Source: an uncultured Ruminococcus sp.
GTDB lineage: Bacteria > Bacillota > Clostridia > Oscillospirales > Ruminococcaceae
DNA: 48,058 nt
Reading direction: 5' to 3'
Assembly (NCBI GenBank): GCA_937926145.1
Contig: CALANW010000045.1
Location: 1 to 48,058, forward strand
Shown here: positions 40,666-47,995 of the stretch, in pieces
Layout of the letters: each line of letters begins with the position of its first letter
Position numbering within the stretch: position 1 is the first letter of the stretch
The notes under the pieces: model-generated
Told to the model about the DNA's origin: nothing
Databases searched by the model: none
The model's input: the letters and a program-made list of their open reading frames with translations, nothing else
Made by a program: the position numbers and the translations under genes

Positions 40666-42402
40666 ATGCTTTTTAGTGAACTCGGACTGCCGCAGGAGAT
40701 CGTCCGTGCGGTCGAAGAAATGGGATATGAGGAGGCTACGGAAATTCAAGCGAAGGCCATTCCGCTTCTTCTCGAAGGAAAGGACGTTGTGGGACGTTCG
40801 CAGACAGGTACGGGCAAGACCGCCGCTTTCGGACTTCCTGCAGTTGCAATGATAGACCCCGAGGGTTACCGCCGTGTGCAGACGCTCATACTCTGCCCGA
40901 CAAGAGAGCTTGCAATGCAGGCTTCGCAGGAAATCGAAAAATTCTCGAAATATCTTCCGTATGTAAAGTCCTGCGCTATCTACGGCGGCGCAGACATCGA
41001 GCGCCAGATAGTTCAGCTCAAAAAGGGCGCGAACATCGTTGTCGGAACTCCCGGACGTGTAATGGATCATATCCGCCGTCATACGCTCCACCTTGAAGAG
41101 CTCCGCTCGGTAATTCTTGACGAAGCTGACGAAATGCTCAATATGGGCTTCCGCGAGGATATCGAGGAAATTTTGCAGTATATCCCCGAAGAGCGCCAGA
41201 CCGTGCTTTTCTCGGCAACAATGCCGCCGCAGATAATGGCTATCACGGGCGAATATCAGCGTGACCCGATCGTTGTCGGCGTTGAGCAGAAGAGCCGCAC
41301 AGTTGAGAGCGTTGCGCAGTTCTATTACGAAGTTCCTATGGGAAGAAAGACAGATGCGCTCCAGATGCTCCTTATTGCATTTGAGCCAAAGCTTTCGATG
41401 ATATTCTGCAATACAAAAGCAATGGTCGATGAGCTTACCGAGAACCTTGTCGCAAAGGGCTTCAAGGCGGCAGGACTTCACGGCGATATGAAACAGCAGA
41501 GCAGAACTCAGGTGCTCAACGCTTTCAAGAGCGGCAGAATAAATATCCTCATCGCGACCGATGTTGCCGCAAGAGGTATCGATGTTGACGATGTTGACGC
41601 GGTTTTCAACTACGATATTCCGCAGGACAACGAATATTATATCCACCGTATCGGCAGAACGGGCAGAGCAGGTCGTTCAGGTTCGGCTTATACGATAGTA
41701 AGCGGCAGAAAGCAGGTCTATGAGCTTAAAGATATCGCGCGCTTCACAAAGGCCGATATTATCCGCTGCGACCTCCCGACAAGAGATGACGTTATCGAAA
41801 AGAAAACACAGCGCGTCCTCGATAAAGTCTGCGACTATATCACTACGGAAAAGTATCCGAACGGCGCAGAGCTTCTCGAACGCCTTACCGAGCGCGGATA
41901 TTCGGCAGAGCAGATTGCCGCAACCCTCCTCGGAATGAGAATTTCCAAGGAAACACGCACCGTCCCTGAGTTCATCAAACCCGTTTTCCGTCCGCGCGAC
42001 GAAAAGGGCAGATCAAAGGGCAATTCCTGCAAGGTCGAAATTTCTCTCGGCAGACAGAATCGCATCGCACCGAACTTTATCCTCGGAGCACTCGTTGACG
42101 CAACGGGAATGGCAGGCAAGAACTTCGGCAAGATCGATATCTACGACTGCTATACAACAGTAGAAGTCCCCGAAGCCGACCTCGACCATATCATCGATTC
42201 CATGACGGGAACGAAGATAAACGGTCAGAAGATAAAGATCAAGCGCTATGAGGGCAAGCAGAGCGAGGGCAGACCAAACGGCAGCTCCGACCGCAGACGT
42301 TCGGGCGGCGAAAAGGACTACCGCAACCTCCGCAGAAAAAACACAGGCAGAGCAAGAAAATTTGACGGCTCACAGAATAAGAAAAGAAAACAGCGGGATT
42401 AA
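40666..42402 (+). CDS. deaD: DEAD-box ATP-dependent RNA helicase (DeaD/CshA-type)
   Basis: A 578-residue RNA helicase. Motifs in order: Q-motif region, SQTGTGKTAAFG (I), PTRELAMQ (Ia), GTPGRVMDH (Ib), DEADEMLNMGF (II), SATMPP (III), ATDVAARGIDV (V) and YIHRIGRTGRAGR (VI). A C-terminal DbpA-type RNA-binding domain (about 460-535) is followed by a basic Arg/Lys/Gly-rich tail. The upstream in-frame start at 40615 is rejected because GGAAAGGA precedes the ATG at 40666 and the family N-terminus begins there. Roles in ribosome assembly or cold adaptation are typical. The stop codon abuts a repeat. Confidence 0.95.
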   Translation: MLFSELGLPQEIVRAVEEMGYEEATEIQAKAIPLLLEGKDVVGRSQTGTGKTAAFGLPAVAMIDPEGYRRVQTLILCPTRELAMQASQEIEKFSKYLPYVKSCAIYGGADIERQIVQLKKGANIVVGTPGRVMDHIRRHTLHLEELRSVILDEADEMLNMGFREDIEEILQYIPEERQTVLFSATMPPQIMAITGEYQRDPIVVGVEQKSRTVESVAQFYYEVPMGRKTDALQMLLIAFEPKLSMIFCNTKAMVDELTENLVAKGFKAAGLHGDMKQQSRTQVLNAFKSGRINILIATDVAARGIDVDDVDAVFNYDIPQDNEYYIHRIGRTGRAGRSGSAYTIVSGRKQVYELKDIARFTKADIIRCDLPTRDDVIEKKTQRVLDKVCDYITTEKYPNGAELLERLTERGYSAEQIAATLLGMRISKETRTVPEFIKPVFRPRDEKGRSKGNSCKVEISLGRQNRIAPNFILGALVDATGMAGKNFGKIDIYDCYTTVEVPEADLDHIIDSMTGTKINGQKIKIKRYEGKQSEGRPNGSSDRRRSGGEKDYRNLRRKNTGRARKFDGSQNKKRKQRD

Positions 42403-42432
42403 TGCGTAATGCTTAATGCGTAATGCGTAATT
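42400..42432. repeat. TAATGCGTAATG-type short repeat, copy 1
   Basis: Repeated AATGCGTAATGCTTAATG units begin at the stop codon of the helicase gene. The inverse orientation is present at 46986-47017, where it overlaps the end of the degV gene. Confidence 0.75.
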
Positions 42433-42489
42433 TTGGCATAGCTCAACTTTGTTTTGGCGTTGCGAAGCCAATTAGCTGGTCGAGCTGAG

Positions 42490-42750
42490 CACAGCTCGTC
42501 AGGTGTCCAGAGGGCGGAAGCCCTTGGTCGCTCTCCGCAGAGAGCGAAATCCCCTAAACTATGGCTAACAGTACTGTTACAACAGCGTAATCAATAACAA
42601 ATCAAAAAGGCGCAATTCACACAAAAAGGTAAAACGGAATGTGAGAAATCCGTTTCGTAAACCTAAAAAATGTGAATTGCGCCATTCTGTTTTCCTAAAA
42701 CAAACTGTCCTCGACGAACGTTTTAAGCCGACATCGTTTGAGCGGCGGTG
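42490..42750. repeat. Structured intergenic repeat element, copy 2
   Basis: About 260 bases related to 39020-39304, with the same hairpin TCGCTCTCCGCAGAGAGCGA (from 42528), the long hairpin arms GGCGCAATTCACA / TGTGAATTGCGCC (42609-42683), and the same 3' blocks to GAGCGGCGGTG. In the inner stem the arm ACGAAA of copy 1 is ACGGAA here while TTTCGT is unchanged, so pairing is kept through a G-U pair. Confidence 0.75.
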
Positions 42751-42863
42751 GGATATGAATGTGAACTCACATAAAGATGTAGTACATTGTAAACTCTAAA
42801 ACTATACAAAATATGTTTCACTAACAATTAATAATCCAATAGTTTCGTGGGGTTCTGAGCAAA

Positions 42864-42944
42864 GGGAAAACCAATAAGAGGGAGAGGGGCACTCTTTAAC
42901 CTATGGACGCGAGCCGTCCCCCTCTCCCCCTTAATGGTCTTCCC
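42864..42944. repeat. Long imperfect inverted repeat
   Basis: Arms of about 29 bases (42864-42892 and 42916-42944) match at about 25 positions and enclose 23 bases; the core is GGGAGAGGGG against CCCCTCTCCC. No gene lies between the helicase gene and the AbrB-like gene (42403-43220) apart from this and the repeats listed; a TGTAGGGG-class relative (AGTAGGGGCGGATCCCATAT...) lies at 43111-43138. Confidence 0.7.
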
Positions 42945-43173
42945 TGAAGTGTGCTACACTTTGCGATCACTTTCCTTCATTCCTCTCTCCTCTGGCTAAG
43001 ACTATAAAGACTATAGAGAGGATTTTCCGCTTTGGTATGTTTATTTCTATAGGGTTGTGCTGAATAAAGTTATTGAAAAAACGAACCATAAAGTTTTAGT
43101 GTTTACAGAGTAGTAGGGGCGGATCCCATATCCGCCGTTTTCATATAACATCTGAAACATTGATTGCAGAATC

Positions 43174-43202
43174 TTGACTATTCGGTACGAATATGCTATA
43201 AT
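43174..43202 (+). promoter_or_regulatory. Strong sigma-A promoter of the AbrB/HipA-like module
   Basis: TTGACT (43174-43179) and perfect TATAAT (43197-43202) with a 17-base spacer and an extended TGC. Transcription would start near 43209, only about 12 bases before the proposed ATT start codon at 43221, so the leader would be extremely short and begin with the ribosome binding site AGGAAG. Confidence 0.8.
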
Positions 43203-43220
43203 AATTAAAAAGGAAGTGAT

Positions 43221-43760
43221 ATTACGGAAACACGGAATGTAAGGATAATTCACTCGTCTGCAGGCGGAACGGCAGGGAAAAACGCGCTTTCCTGCAAAAT
43301 ATCTCTTCCCACAGCGTGGATAAAAGAGCTTGGCTTGGACAAAAACGAGCGCGATGCGGAGCTTTGCTTTGACGGTCAGACCATAAGCATACGGAAAAAA
43401 CAAACTGCCGCCGATTTTGTGAAATCAAAAAAGCAGCTCGGTCACGATTTGGATAAATATTCTCTTTATGATAATAAAAAGCTTTGCACCGTTATCTATG
43501 CCGATATGACGGATAAATCGGTCTTCGCCGAAAATTTCACTGAAAACATCGTGAAAACAGCTTTCGGCAAAAATAAATTCCCCACTTGGGAAAATTTCTG
43601 CAAATTTATTGAGGAACGGTGCGTCCCGATGGGAAGGAGCGGACTTCGCGAATACCTTGAAGCTATCGGCGTTGACGGATATCAGCCATTTGAGATCATC
43701 GCCAAAACAAACGGCAGAATGGCGGAGGATAATCAATGGATAAAAATCGAAAAGCTGTAA
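43221..43760 (+). CDS. AbrB-like DNA-binding protein, partner of the HipA-like kinase; probable ATT start
   Basis: The open frame runs from a TAA at 43206 to 43760. The segment before the first usable conventional start (TTG at 43335) encodes HSSAGGTAGKNALSCKISLP and then TAWIKELGL, a typical swapped-hairpin AbrB/MazE-like domain, so translation must begin upstream. No ATG, GTG or TTG exists in frame between 43209 and 43335; ATT at 43221 lies just after AGGAAG. From ATT the protein has 179 residues: AbrB-like N-terminus (about 5-55) and a C-terminal part with GLREYLEAIGVDGYQPFEII and KTNGRMAEDNQW, which I believe is common next to HipA-like kinases in clostridia. It overlaps the kinase gene by 25 bases. 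Likely the antitoxin or regulator. Confidence 0.65.
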   Translation: MTETRNVRIIHSSAGGTAGKNALSCKISLPTAWIKELGLDKNERDAELCFDGQTISIRKKQTAADFVKSKKQLGHDLDKYSLYDNKKLCTVIYADMTDKSVFAENFTENIVKTAFGKNKFPTWENFCKFIEERCVPMGRSGLREYLEAIGVDGYQPFEIIAKTNGRMAEDNQWIKIEKL

Positions 43761-44584
43761 CGGAGCTGTATTTTGCGACCGATGAAAAAATTGCCGAAAC
43801 TTCATCAAAAGGCAATCAGGAAAAATGGTATGACGAAGCTTCGGACCGATGGTTCAAGCTTGACCAATTCGGCTACGAAGCATTGAGCGAGTGTGCTGTT
43901 TCCGCAATGCTTGAATTCAGCAATATCGAAACCGACACCCCGTTTGATTTTGTGCGCTACAAAATGGAGAGAGTTTTTGCTCATGACCGCAGACGTACAG
44001 GCTGTTCAAGCAGGAATTTTCTTGCGAAAGGTCAGTCGATAATAACATTGAGCCACCTGCTGAACAGAGTGCTTGACGAACCGCTCAAAGAAAAATTGAT
44101 CCGTCTTTCGAGCGACAAAAAGAGAATACAATTCCTTGTCGAAAAGACAGCCGAATTTACGGGACTTGAGCATTTTCCAGAATACCTTACTCTGGTTTTT
44201 GAAGTTGATGCGCTTTTCCTCAATGACGACCGCCACCTTAACAATATGGCGGTCATTGAAGAGGACGGAAAATATTCCTACTGCCCGATATTTGACAACG
44301 GCGCTGCGCTTTTGTCAAATACACAGCTTTCGCAAATGGATATCGAGCCGAAAGCGCTTATTTCCGCAGTGACCGCCCGACCGTTCGGCACTACATTTAC
44401 ACGCCAGATGCGAAGCGCCGAAGCCTTGTTCGGTCAGCAGCTTTATATTCCGCACTTTACAAAGGCGCAGATAAAAAATCTGCTTGTCCCGATGCTTGAA
44501 TTCTACCCCGAGCGCGACAGAGGGATAATATCCGACCGCGCGACGGAATGTGTACTCCAAAGGCAGAAATTTCTCGGACAGTAA
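43736..44584 (+). CDS. Compact HipA-like protein kinase, candidate toxin
   Basis: A 282-residue protein with the C-terminal HipA kinase motifs: FLNDDRHLNN (about residues 163-172, catalytic Asp and metal-binding Asn) and PIFDNGAALL (about 187-196, the DFG-like Asp). The N-terminal part has GNQEKWYDEAS and WFKLDQFGYEALSE, where the ATP-contacting lysine is expected. It lacks the roughly 100-residue N-terminal subdomain of E. coli HipA (437 residues), like CtkA-type or HipT-type short kinases. GGAGG precedes the ATG at 43736, inside the AbrB-like gene. By analogy it would phosphorylate a translation-related target and be held by its partner; this is inference. Confidence 0.78.
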   Translation: MDKNRKAVTELYFATDEKIAETSSKGNQEKWYDEASDRWFKLDQFGYEALSECAVSAMLEFSNIETDTPFDFVRYKMERVFAHDRRRTGCSSRNFLAKGQSIITLSHLLNRVLDEPLKEKLIRLSSDKKRIQFLVEKTAEFTGLEHFPEYLTLVFEVDALFLNDDRHLNNMAVIEEDGKYSYCPIFDNGAALLSNTQLSQMDIEPKALISAVTARPFGTTFTRQMRSAEALFGQQLYIPHFTKAQIKNLLVPMLEFYPERDRGIISDRATECVLQRQKFLGQ

Positions 44585-44713
44585 TACTAATACTAATTTT
44601 TAATCAAAGTGTAGACAAAAAATCGACGCAAAATCCATATAAACCTGTTTTCAACAGCTACGAGCTTTTGCTTGATTTTTTTTATAGTTTTTAATTGGTG
44701 TTTAGTATAAACC

Positions 44714-44749
44714 TACAAAAATGACCGCAAACAAAATGTCTGCGGTCAT
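44714..44749 (-). terminator. Rho-independent terminator of the S1/divIC transcript
   Basis: On the minus strand ATGACCGCA pairs with TGCGGTCAT (9 perfect pairs, 11-base loop), followed by TTTTTGT. It is 13 bases after the S1-protein stop codon. The HipA-like gene, convergent on the other side, has no equally clear terminator of its own in 44585-44713. Confidence 0.85.
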
Positions 44750-44761
44750 AACTATATCTAT

Positions 44762-45214
44762 TTACTTTCTGCGCGACTGGCTTCTGCGCTTGTTGTCAAC
44801 ATTCTTTTTGATGTCGCTCATACGCTCTTCGGAGCTCTGCTTGAAGCGGTTCATCATATCCTCAAATGCTGCCTCGGGTGTCATTGGGGTCTTGTCCTGC
44901 TGTGCAGGTCTACGGTCATTGCCGCGTCCGCCGTTGTATGGTCTTCTGCCGCCGTTGTCACGGTGCTGCGGCGGGGGATTATCGACAGCCTTTTTTATCG
45001 AAAGTGAGATCTTGCCGTTCTCGCCGATAGCAAGCACCTTTACCTTAACGGTCTGTCCCTCGGTGAGATGATCTCTTATTTCGTTTACGAAACTGTTAGC
45101 GACCTCGCTGATATGTACCATTCCTGTCGTTCCGGGTTCAAGCTCGACAAATGCGCCGAATTTTGTGATGCCCGTAACTTTTCCTTCGTAAATGTTTCCA
45201 ACTTCAAGCTGCAT
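44762..45214 (-). CDS. S1 RNA-binding domain protein (YabR-like)
   Basis: A 150-residue protein with one S1/OB-fold domain (residues 1-75: GNIYEGKVTGITKFGAFVEL, then GTTGMVHISEVANSFV and LTEGQTVKVKVLAI). The tail is basic and Gly/Arg/Asn-rich (RRPYNGGRGNDRRPAQQ), ending in a Lys/Arg cluster, as in general stress protein 13/YabR. It probably binds RNA or ribosomes. Its position after divIC matches Bacillus yabR. Confidence 0.9.
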   Translation of the reverse strand: MQLEVGNIYEGKVTGITKFGAFVELEPGTTGMVHISEVANSFVNEIRDHLTEGQTVKVKVLAIGENGKISLSIKKAVDNPPPQHRDNGGRRPYNGGRGNDRRPAQQDKTPMTPEAAFEDMMNRFKQSSEERMSDIKKNVDNKRRSQSRRK

Positions 45215-45293
45215 AAAAAGATTTTTAACCTCTCTAATTTTTATATTCTAAAAGCGATGTCCGACAAGCGATGTTCGCAAGCAATTTTTCGCT

Positions 45294-45644
45294 TTAGTTC
45301 CTTGTTGTATCGTAGAAGCGGCGCTCGTTCGGATAGGCAAAGCCGAGAACTTCGATAGCGATCTTTTCCATATAAGCGCGTTCGTCGTCTTCGGCAAGGA
45401 TAGAAGCGTACTCATCATTTTCCGCTTCGAGCTGTGCAGCCTTTTCCTCGAGCTGGGAAAGCTTTTTCTTCTTTTCGGCAATGTCAGCCTGAGTTACAAC
45501 AAATGAGCTTACCGAATATACGATAACGACCGCGCCTGCGAGCGAAGCCAGACCGCGCATAAAAGGTCCGCCGTTTTTCTTGCGGTTTTCCGAACGCTGC
45601 TGTTTTTCTTTCTGCTTGACATAAGCTTTATAGGTCTTTCCCAT
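45294..45644 (-). CDS. divIC: Septum formation initiator DivIC/FtsB-like protein
   Basis: A 116-residue bitopic division protein: a basic cytoplasmic N-terminus (KAYVKQKEKQQRSENRKK), one membrane helix at about residues 32-51, then an extracytoplasmic coiled coil (AEKKKKLSQLEEKAAQLEAE) and the conserved end EKIAIEVLGFAYPNERRF. The ATG at 45644 with GGAGGTG upstream is preferred to an in-frame codon at 45695. It lies between yabQ and the S1 gene as in Bacillus and has its own promoter. Confidence 0.9.
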   Translation of the reverse strand: MGKTYKAYVKQKEKQQRSENRKKNGGPFMRGLASLAGAVVIVYSVSSFVVTQADIAEKKKKLSQLEEKAAQLEAENDEYASILAEDDERAYMEKIAIEVLGFAYPNERRFYDTTRN

Positions 45645-45709
45645 TTTGCTGCACCTCCGTTCCTTTACAATTCCGAAATATATTTTTATTGCCACTTTTA
45701 GATGATAAC

Positions 45710-45739
45710 ATTATACTACATAGGGGCATAATTTTTCAA
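45710..45739 (-). promoter_or_regulatory. Sigma-A promoter of divIC
   Basis: On the minus strand TTGAAA (45739-45734) and TATAAT (45715-45710) are separated by 18 bases, giving a start near 45703 and a leader of about 59 bases. It allows vegetative expression of divIC independent of the sporulation genes upstream. Confidence 0.7.
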
Positions 45740-45868
45740 GGATTTTTTCCCACATTCCGAAATTTTTATAGGTATGCACAAAATTGTTAAATTATTTTAG
45801 ATAAATTCTATTATCGAAATTTACAGCAAGTTCATTCCGCTTTGAATATACTTTTTGTATTTAAGATA

Positions 45869-46246
45869 TCAAACGTTTTTTTCACTGTTTTTCTTAAATT
45901 TTCGGAAGAATTTTGCAATTGCCGACGCGATCGAGCGCAGTATGCCCACGATAAGACTTCCGACCGTCGCAATGTAGAGCAAAAAGCCGAGAAATGTCCC
46001 TATAACGCAGAAAAAGCGCACCTGCCCCCTGCATAAAACGGCAGCGTAAAGAAAAATCGCCGCACCCGAAGCTGCCATAAAAACAATGTCCTCGGCGAAT
46101 ACGGCGTTCTTCTTTGCGGCAGGAGGAAAAACGATGCGCAGGGTACGAAAAACATCGTAAAAAACACCGATGCCGACCCCGAGGACGACCGAAAGCAGAA
46201 ATAAAGAGCATTGCTCGGAAACGGTGAAAAATGTTTCAAGATCCAA
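45869..46246 (-). CDS. yabQ: Spore cortex biosynthesis protein YabQ
   Basis: A 125-residue membrane protein with four hydrophobic segments and the YabQ pattern LGVGIGVFYDVFRTLRIVF near the N-terminus and GTFLGFLLYIATVG later. In Bacillus it is made in the mother cell and needed for cortex formation. The start is TTG with GAAGGTG upstream. It follows yabP by 21 bases; the order yabP-yabQ-divIC-S1 is the conserved one, which supports the identification. Confidence 0.87.
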   Translation of the reverse strand: MDLETFFTVSEQCSLFLLSVVLGVGIGVFYDVFRTLRIVFPPAAKKNAVFAEDIVFMAASGAAIFLYAAVLCRGQVRFFCVIGTFLGFLLYIATVGSLIVGILRSIASAIAKFFRKFKKNSEKNV

Positions 46247-46267
46247 AAATACACCTTCGATCTGTTG

Positions 46268-46549
46268 TTATCTGAAAAGCTTGCCGAGAAAAGAGAGAGG
46301 GGAGCGCAGATCCTTGTCGCCGTAAATGATAGCGTCAATGCTGCCCTCAATGTTCATCTCACCGTTCGTCACGGACAGATCGTTGACGTGGAGATCGCTG
46401 CCCCGTATCGTCAGTTCGCCCATAGTCGTGTAAAGGAGAACGGAGTTTTCGTCAAAGCTGTCAATATCGGTAACTCCCGAAATAGAGATGCGACTGCGGT
46501 TTTCGGCAATAATGCTGTGTGCTTTTTCGTTTACATCATTCATATTCAT
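46268..46549 (-). CDS. yabP: Sporulation protein YabP
   Basis: A 93-residue protein matching YabP throughout: NRSRISISGVTDIDSFDENS, then TTMGELTIRGSDLHVNDL and EGSIDAIIY. In Bacillus it is under the mother-cell sigma factor SigE and aids cortex formation. Two in-frame ATGs occur at 46549 and 46543; GGAAAG is nearer the ideal distance to the second. Its presence implies the organism belongs to an endospore-forming lineage. Confidence 0.9.
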   Translation of the reverse strand: MNMNDVNEKAHSIIAENRSRISISGVTDIDSFDENSVLLYTTMGELTIRGSDLHVNDLSVTNGEMNIEGSIDAIIYGDKDLRSPLSFLGKLFR

Positions 46550-46583
46550 CTTTCCTTTCGTAAAAGCGGCTTAAGGCTTTGTT

Positions 46584-46612
46584 ATAATACTATTCGGAAA
46601 GGGGAGCGTTAA
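46584..46612 (-). promoter_or_regulatory. Weak candidate promoter of yabP-yabQ
   Basis: On the minus strand TTAACG (46612-46607) and TATTAT (46589-46584) with 17 bases between. The boxes fit sigma-A moderately; I could not recognise a clear SigE pattern (which would be expected). Confidence 0.35.
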
Positions 46613-46667
46613 TGACTAATTCGGAATTATTTTTGTTCAGTATGTTAAATGCAAAACACTATATTTC

Positions 46668-46947
46668 GTAGGGTCGGATTTTATATCCGACCGTTGACGA
46701 ACCGCAAATTACTGTAAATATCTGTAGTGGACGGGTTTTTCGTTCCGCGCCGCAAAGCGTTATTAAACAAACAGACCTGTTTTCATCGGAATTCCCTTTG
46801 AAAACAGGCCTGTGTTGCTATTTTTTTATGGAGTTTTTGTACACCGAAAATCGCTGTCGTTATTCGGGACGGGAAACCCGTCCACTACAGAAATTTTGCC
46901 TTAGATAAAGGTTTTGCATCGGGCGGATATGGAATCCGCCCCTACAG
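46668..46947. repeat. Nested inverted REP-like repeats around a hairpin
   Basis: Outer pair: GTAGGGTCGGATTTTATATC... (46668-46693) and GGGCGGATATGGAATCCGCC... ending CTACAG (46921-46947). Inner pair: CTGTAGTGGACGGG... (46722-46747) and CGGGACGGGAAACCCGTCC... ending CTACAG (46865-46890). The centre holds the hairpin at 46771-46813. Both pairs belong to the TGTAGGGG-type families seen at 4828, 10540 and 43111. No gene is supported in 46550-47008. Confidence 0.72.
46771..46813 (+). terminator. Hairpin with downstream T-run, possible terminator inside the nested repeats
   Basis: ACAGACCTGTTTTC pairs with GAAAACAGGCCTGT (13 of 14 positions) around a 15-base loop; seven Ts follow at 46821-46827 after a seven-base gap. 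There is no plus-strand gene immediately upstream, so it may be a relic or act within the repeat. Confidence 0.4.
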
Positions 46948-46985
46948 AAATCAGGTGTTTCGTGACAAATGTGCGGAACAAAAAT

Positions 46986-47017
46986 AATTACGCATTAAGC
47001 ATTACGAATTACGCATT
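46986..47017. repeat. TAATGCGTAATG-type short repeat, copy 2 (inverted)
   Basis: AATTACGCATTAAGCATTAC... is the reverse complement of the repeat at 42400-42432. It overlaps the end of the degV gene and supplies its last codons (Asn-Ala-stop on the minus strand). Confidence 0.75.
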
Positions 47018-47893
47018 GATCTTTCTGTTCGGGCATTTAACAACGATTCCCGATACTTCGTGTCCGAGATGGCAGGAGATAGTCGCTCCGACTTCGCATA
47101 TCTCCTCGGGGTCATAGCCGACAGCTTTTTTCATAAGCTTTGTTAATTCTTCCGTAAGCTCGGGGCGGCTGCCGTTGAGGATAGCATAAGCTGTTCCGGG
47201 GATCATATGCTCTGCCGCATACTCTACCATTTTCGGGAGAACGGCTTTTTCGCCTCTTACCTTTGCAACGGTCTCAGAAACTGCGTCCGTGAATGTGATG
47301 ATAGGCTTCAGTCCGAGCATTTCGCCCACGAATGCTGTCGCACAGCCGACTCTGCCCGATTTTCTTGCATATTTAAGGGTGTATGCTGTGCAGATGATTA
47401 TGCCGCTGTCGAACCAGTCGGTGAGGTATGCGATGATCTCATCGGCGGACGCACCCTTCTGTATCTTCTTTGCCGCCTGCATAACGGGAAGTCCGTAAAC
47501 GCCCGTGTAACCCTTGCTGTCCATAACGGTGATGTTCATTTTATCCTTTGCTTCGGGGTGAAGCTCGTAGAACTTTTCCTTTGCGGCATTGGCATTGTTG
47601 AACGAATTCGAGCCGATAGAAGCGATAACGACATTGATGAGGTCGGTAACGCCGTCGTTATACTGCTTCTCATACTCGCCGATATAGTCTTCAACGCGTA
47701 TCTGCGAGGTGTGGGGCATTTCGTCCACTTCGTCCATAAGCTTATAGAATTCCTTGGTCGAATATTCAACGTGTTCACGAAGGCTGCGTTCGCCTACAAC
47801 TATCCAGAAATTAACGAGGGCAATATCATATTTTTCTGCCTGCTCAAGCGAAATGTCGCTTGCGGAGTCGGTCATAATTTTCACTTTGCTCAT
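47009..47893 (-). CDS. DegV-family fatty-acid-binding protein
   Basis: A 294-residue protein of the DegV/FakB family, which holds a fatty acid for phosphorylation by FakA. The N-terminal TDSASDIS motif (residues 8-15), HTSQIRVEDY and the loop SIGSNSFNNANAA (about 92-104) line the ligand pocket in the family; the C-terminal end has GATISCHLGHEVSGIVV. AAAGGAGC precedes the ATG. A FakA kinase gene is not in the window. The C-terminal two residues and the stop codon come from a repeat element. Confidence 0.92.
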   Translation of the reverse strand: MSKVKIMTDSASDISLEQAEKYDIALVNFWIVVGERSLREHVEYSTKEFYKLMDEVDEMPHTSQIRVEDYIGEYEKQYNDGVTDLINVVIASIGSNSFNNANAAKEKFYELHPEAKDKMNITVMDSKGYTGVYGLPVMQAAKKIQKGASADEIIAYLTDWFDSGIIICTAYTLKYARKSGRVGCATAFVGEMLGLKPIITFTDAVSETVAKVRGEKAVLPKMVEYAAEHMIPGTAYAILNGSRPELTEELTKLMKKAVGYDPEEICEVGATISCHLGHEVSGIVVKCPNRKINA

Positions 47894-47929
47894 AATACAG
47901 CAGCTCCTTTTTGAATGAAATTATTAATA

Positions 47930-47958
47930 AGTATATCATATCTTTGGAACAAATGCAA
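47930..47958 (-). promoter_or_regulatory. Sigma-A promoter of the degV gene
   Basis: On the minus strand TTGCAT (47958-47953) and TATACT (47935-47930) are 17 bases apart with an extended TGA before the -10. The leader would be about 30 bases. Confidence 0.7.
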
Positions 47959-47966
47959 GGTTTTGT

Positions 47967-47995
47967 TTGCCAAACCAATATAAATATGGTATAAT
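47967..47995 (+). promoter_or_regulatory. Divergent sigma-A promoter at the right edge
   Basis: TTGCCA (47967-47972) and perfect TATAAT (47990-47995) with 17 bases between and an extended TGG. Its start near 48002 would produce a plus-strand transcript leaving the window; the last 57 bases contain no recognisable start codon with a ribosome site or RNA gene. Confidence 0.65.

Noticed and set aside
43047..43403. 118-codon minus-strand frame around the AbrB-like gene start
   Set aside because: Antisense to the AbrB-like coding region and its promoter; no ribosome site or recognisable domain.
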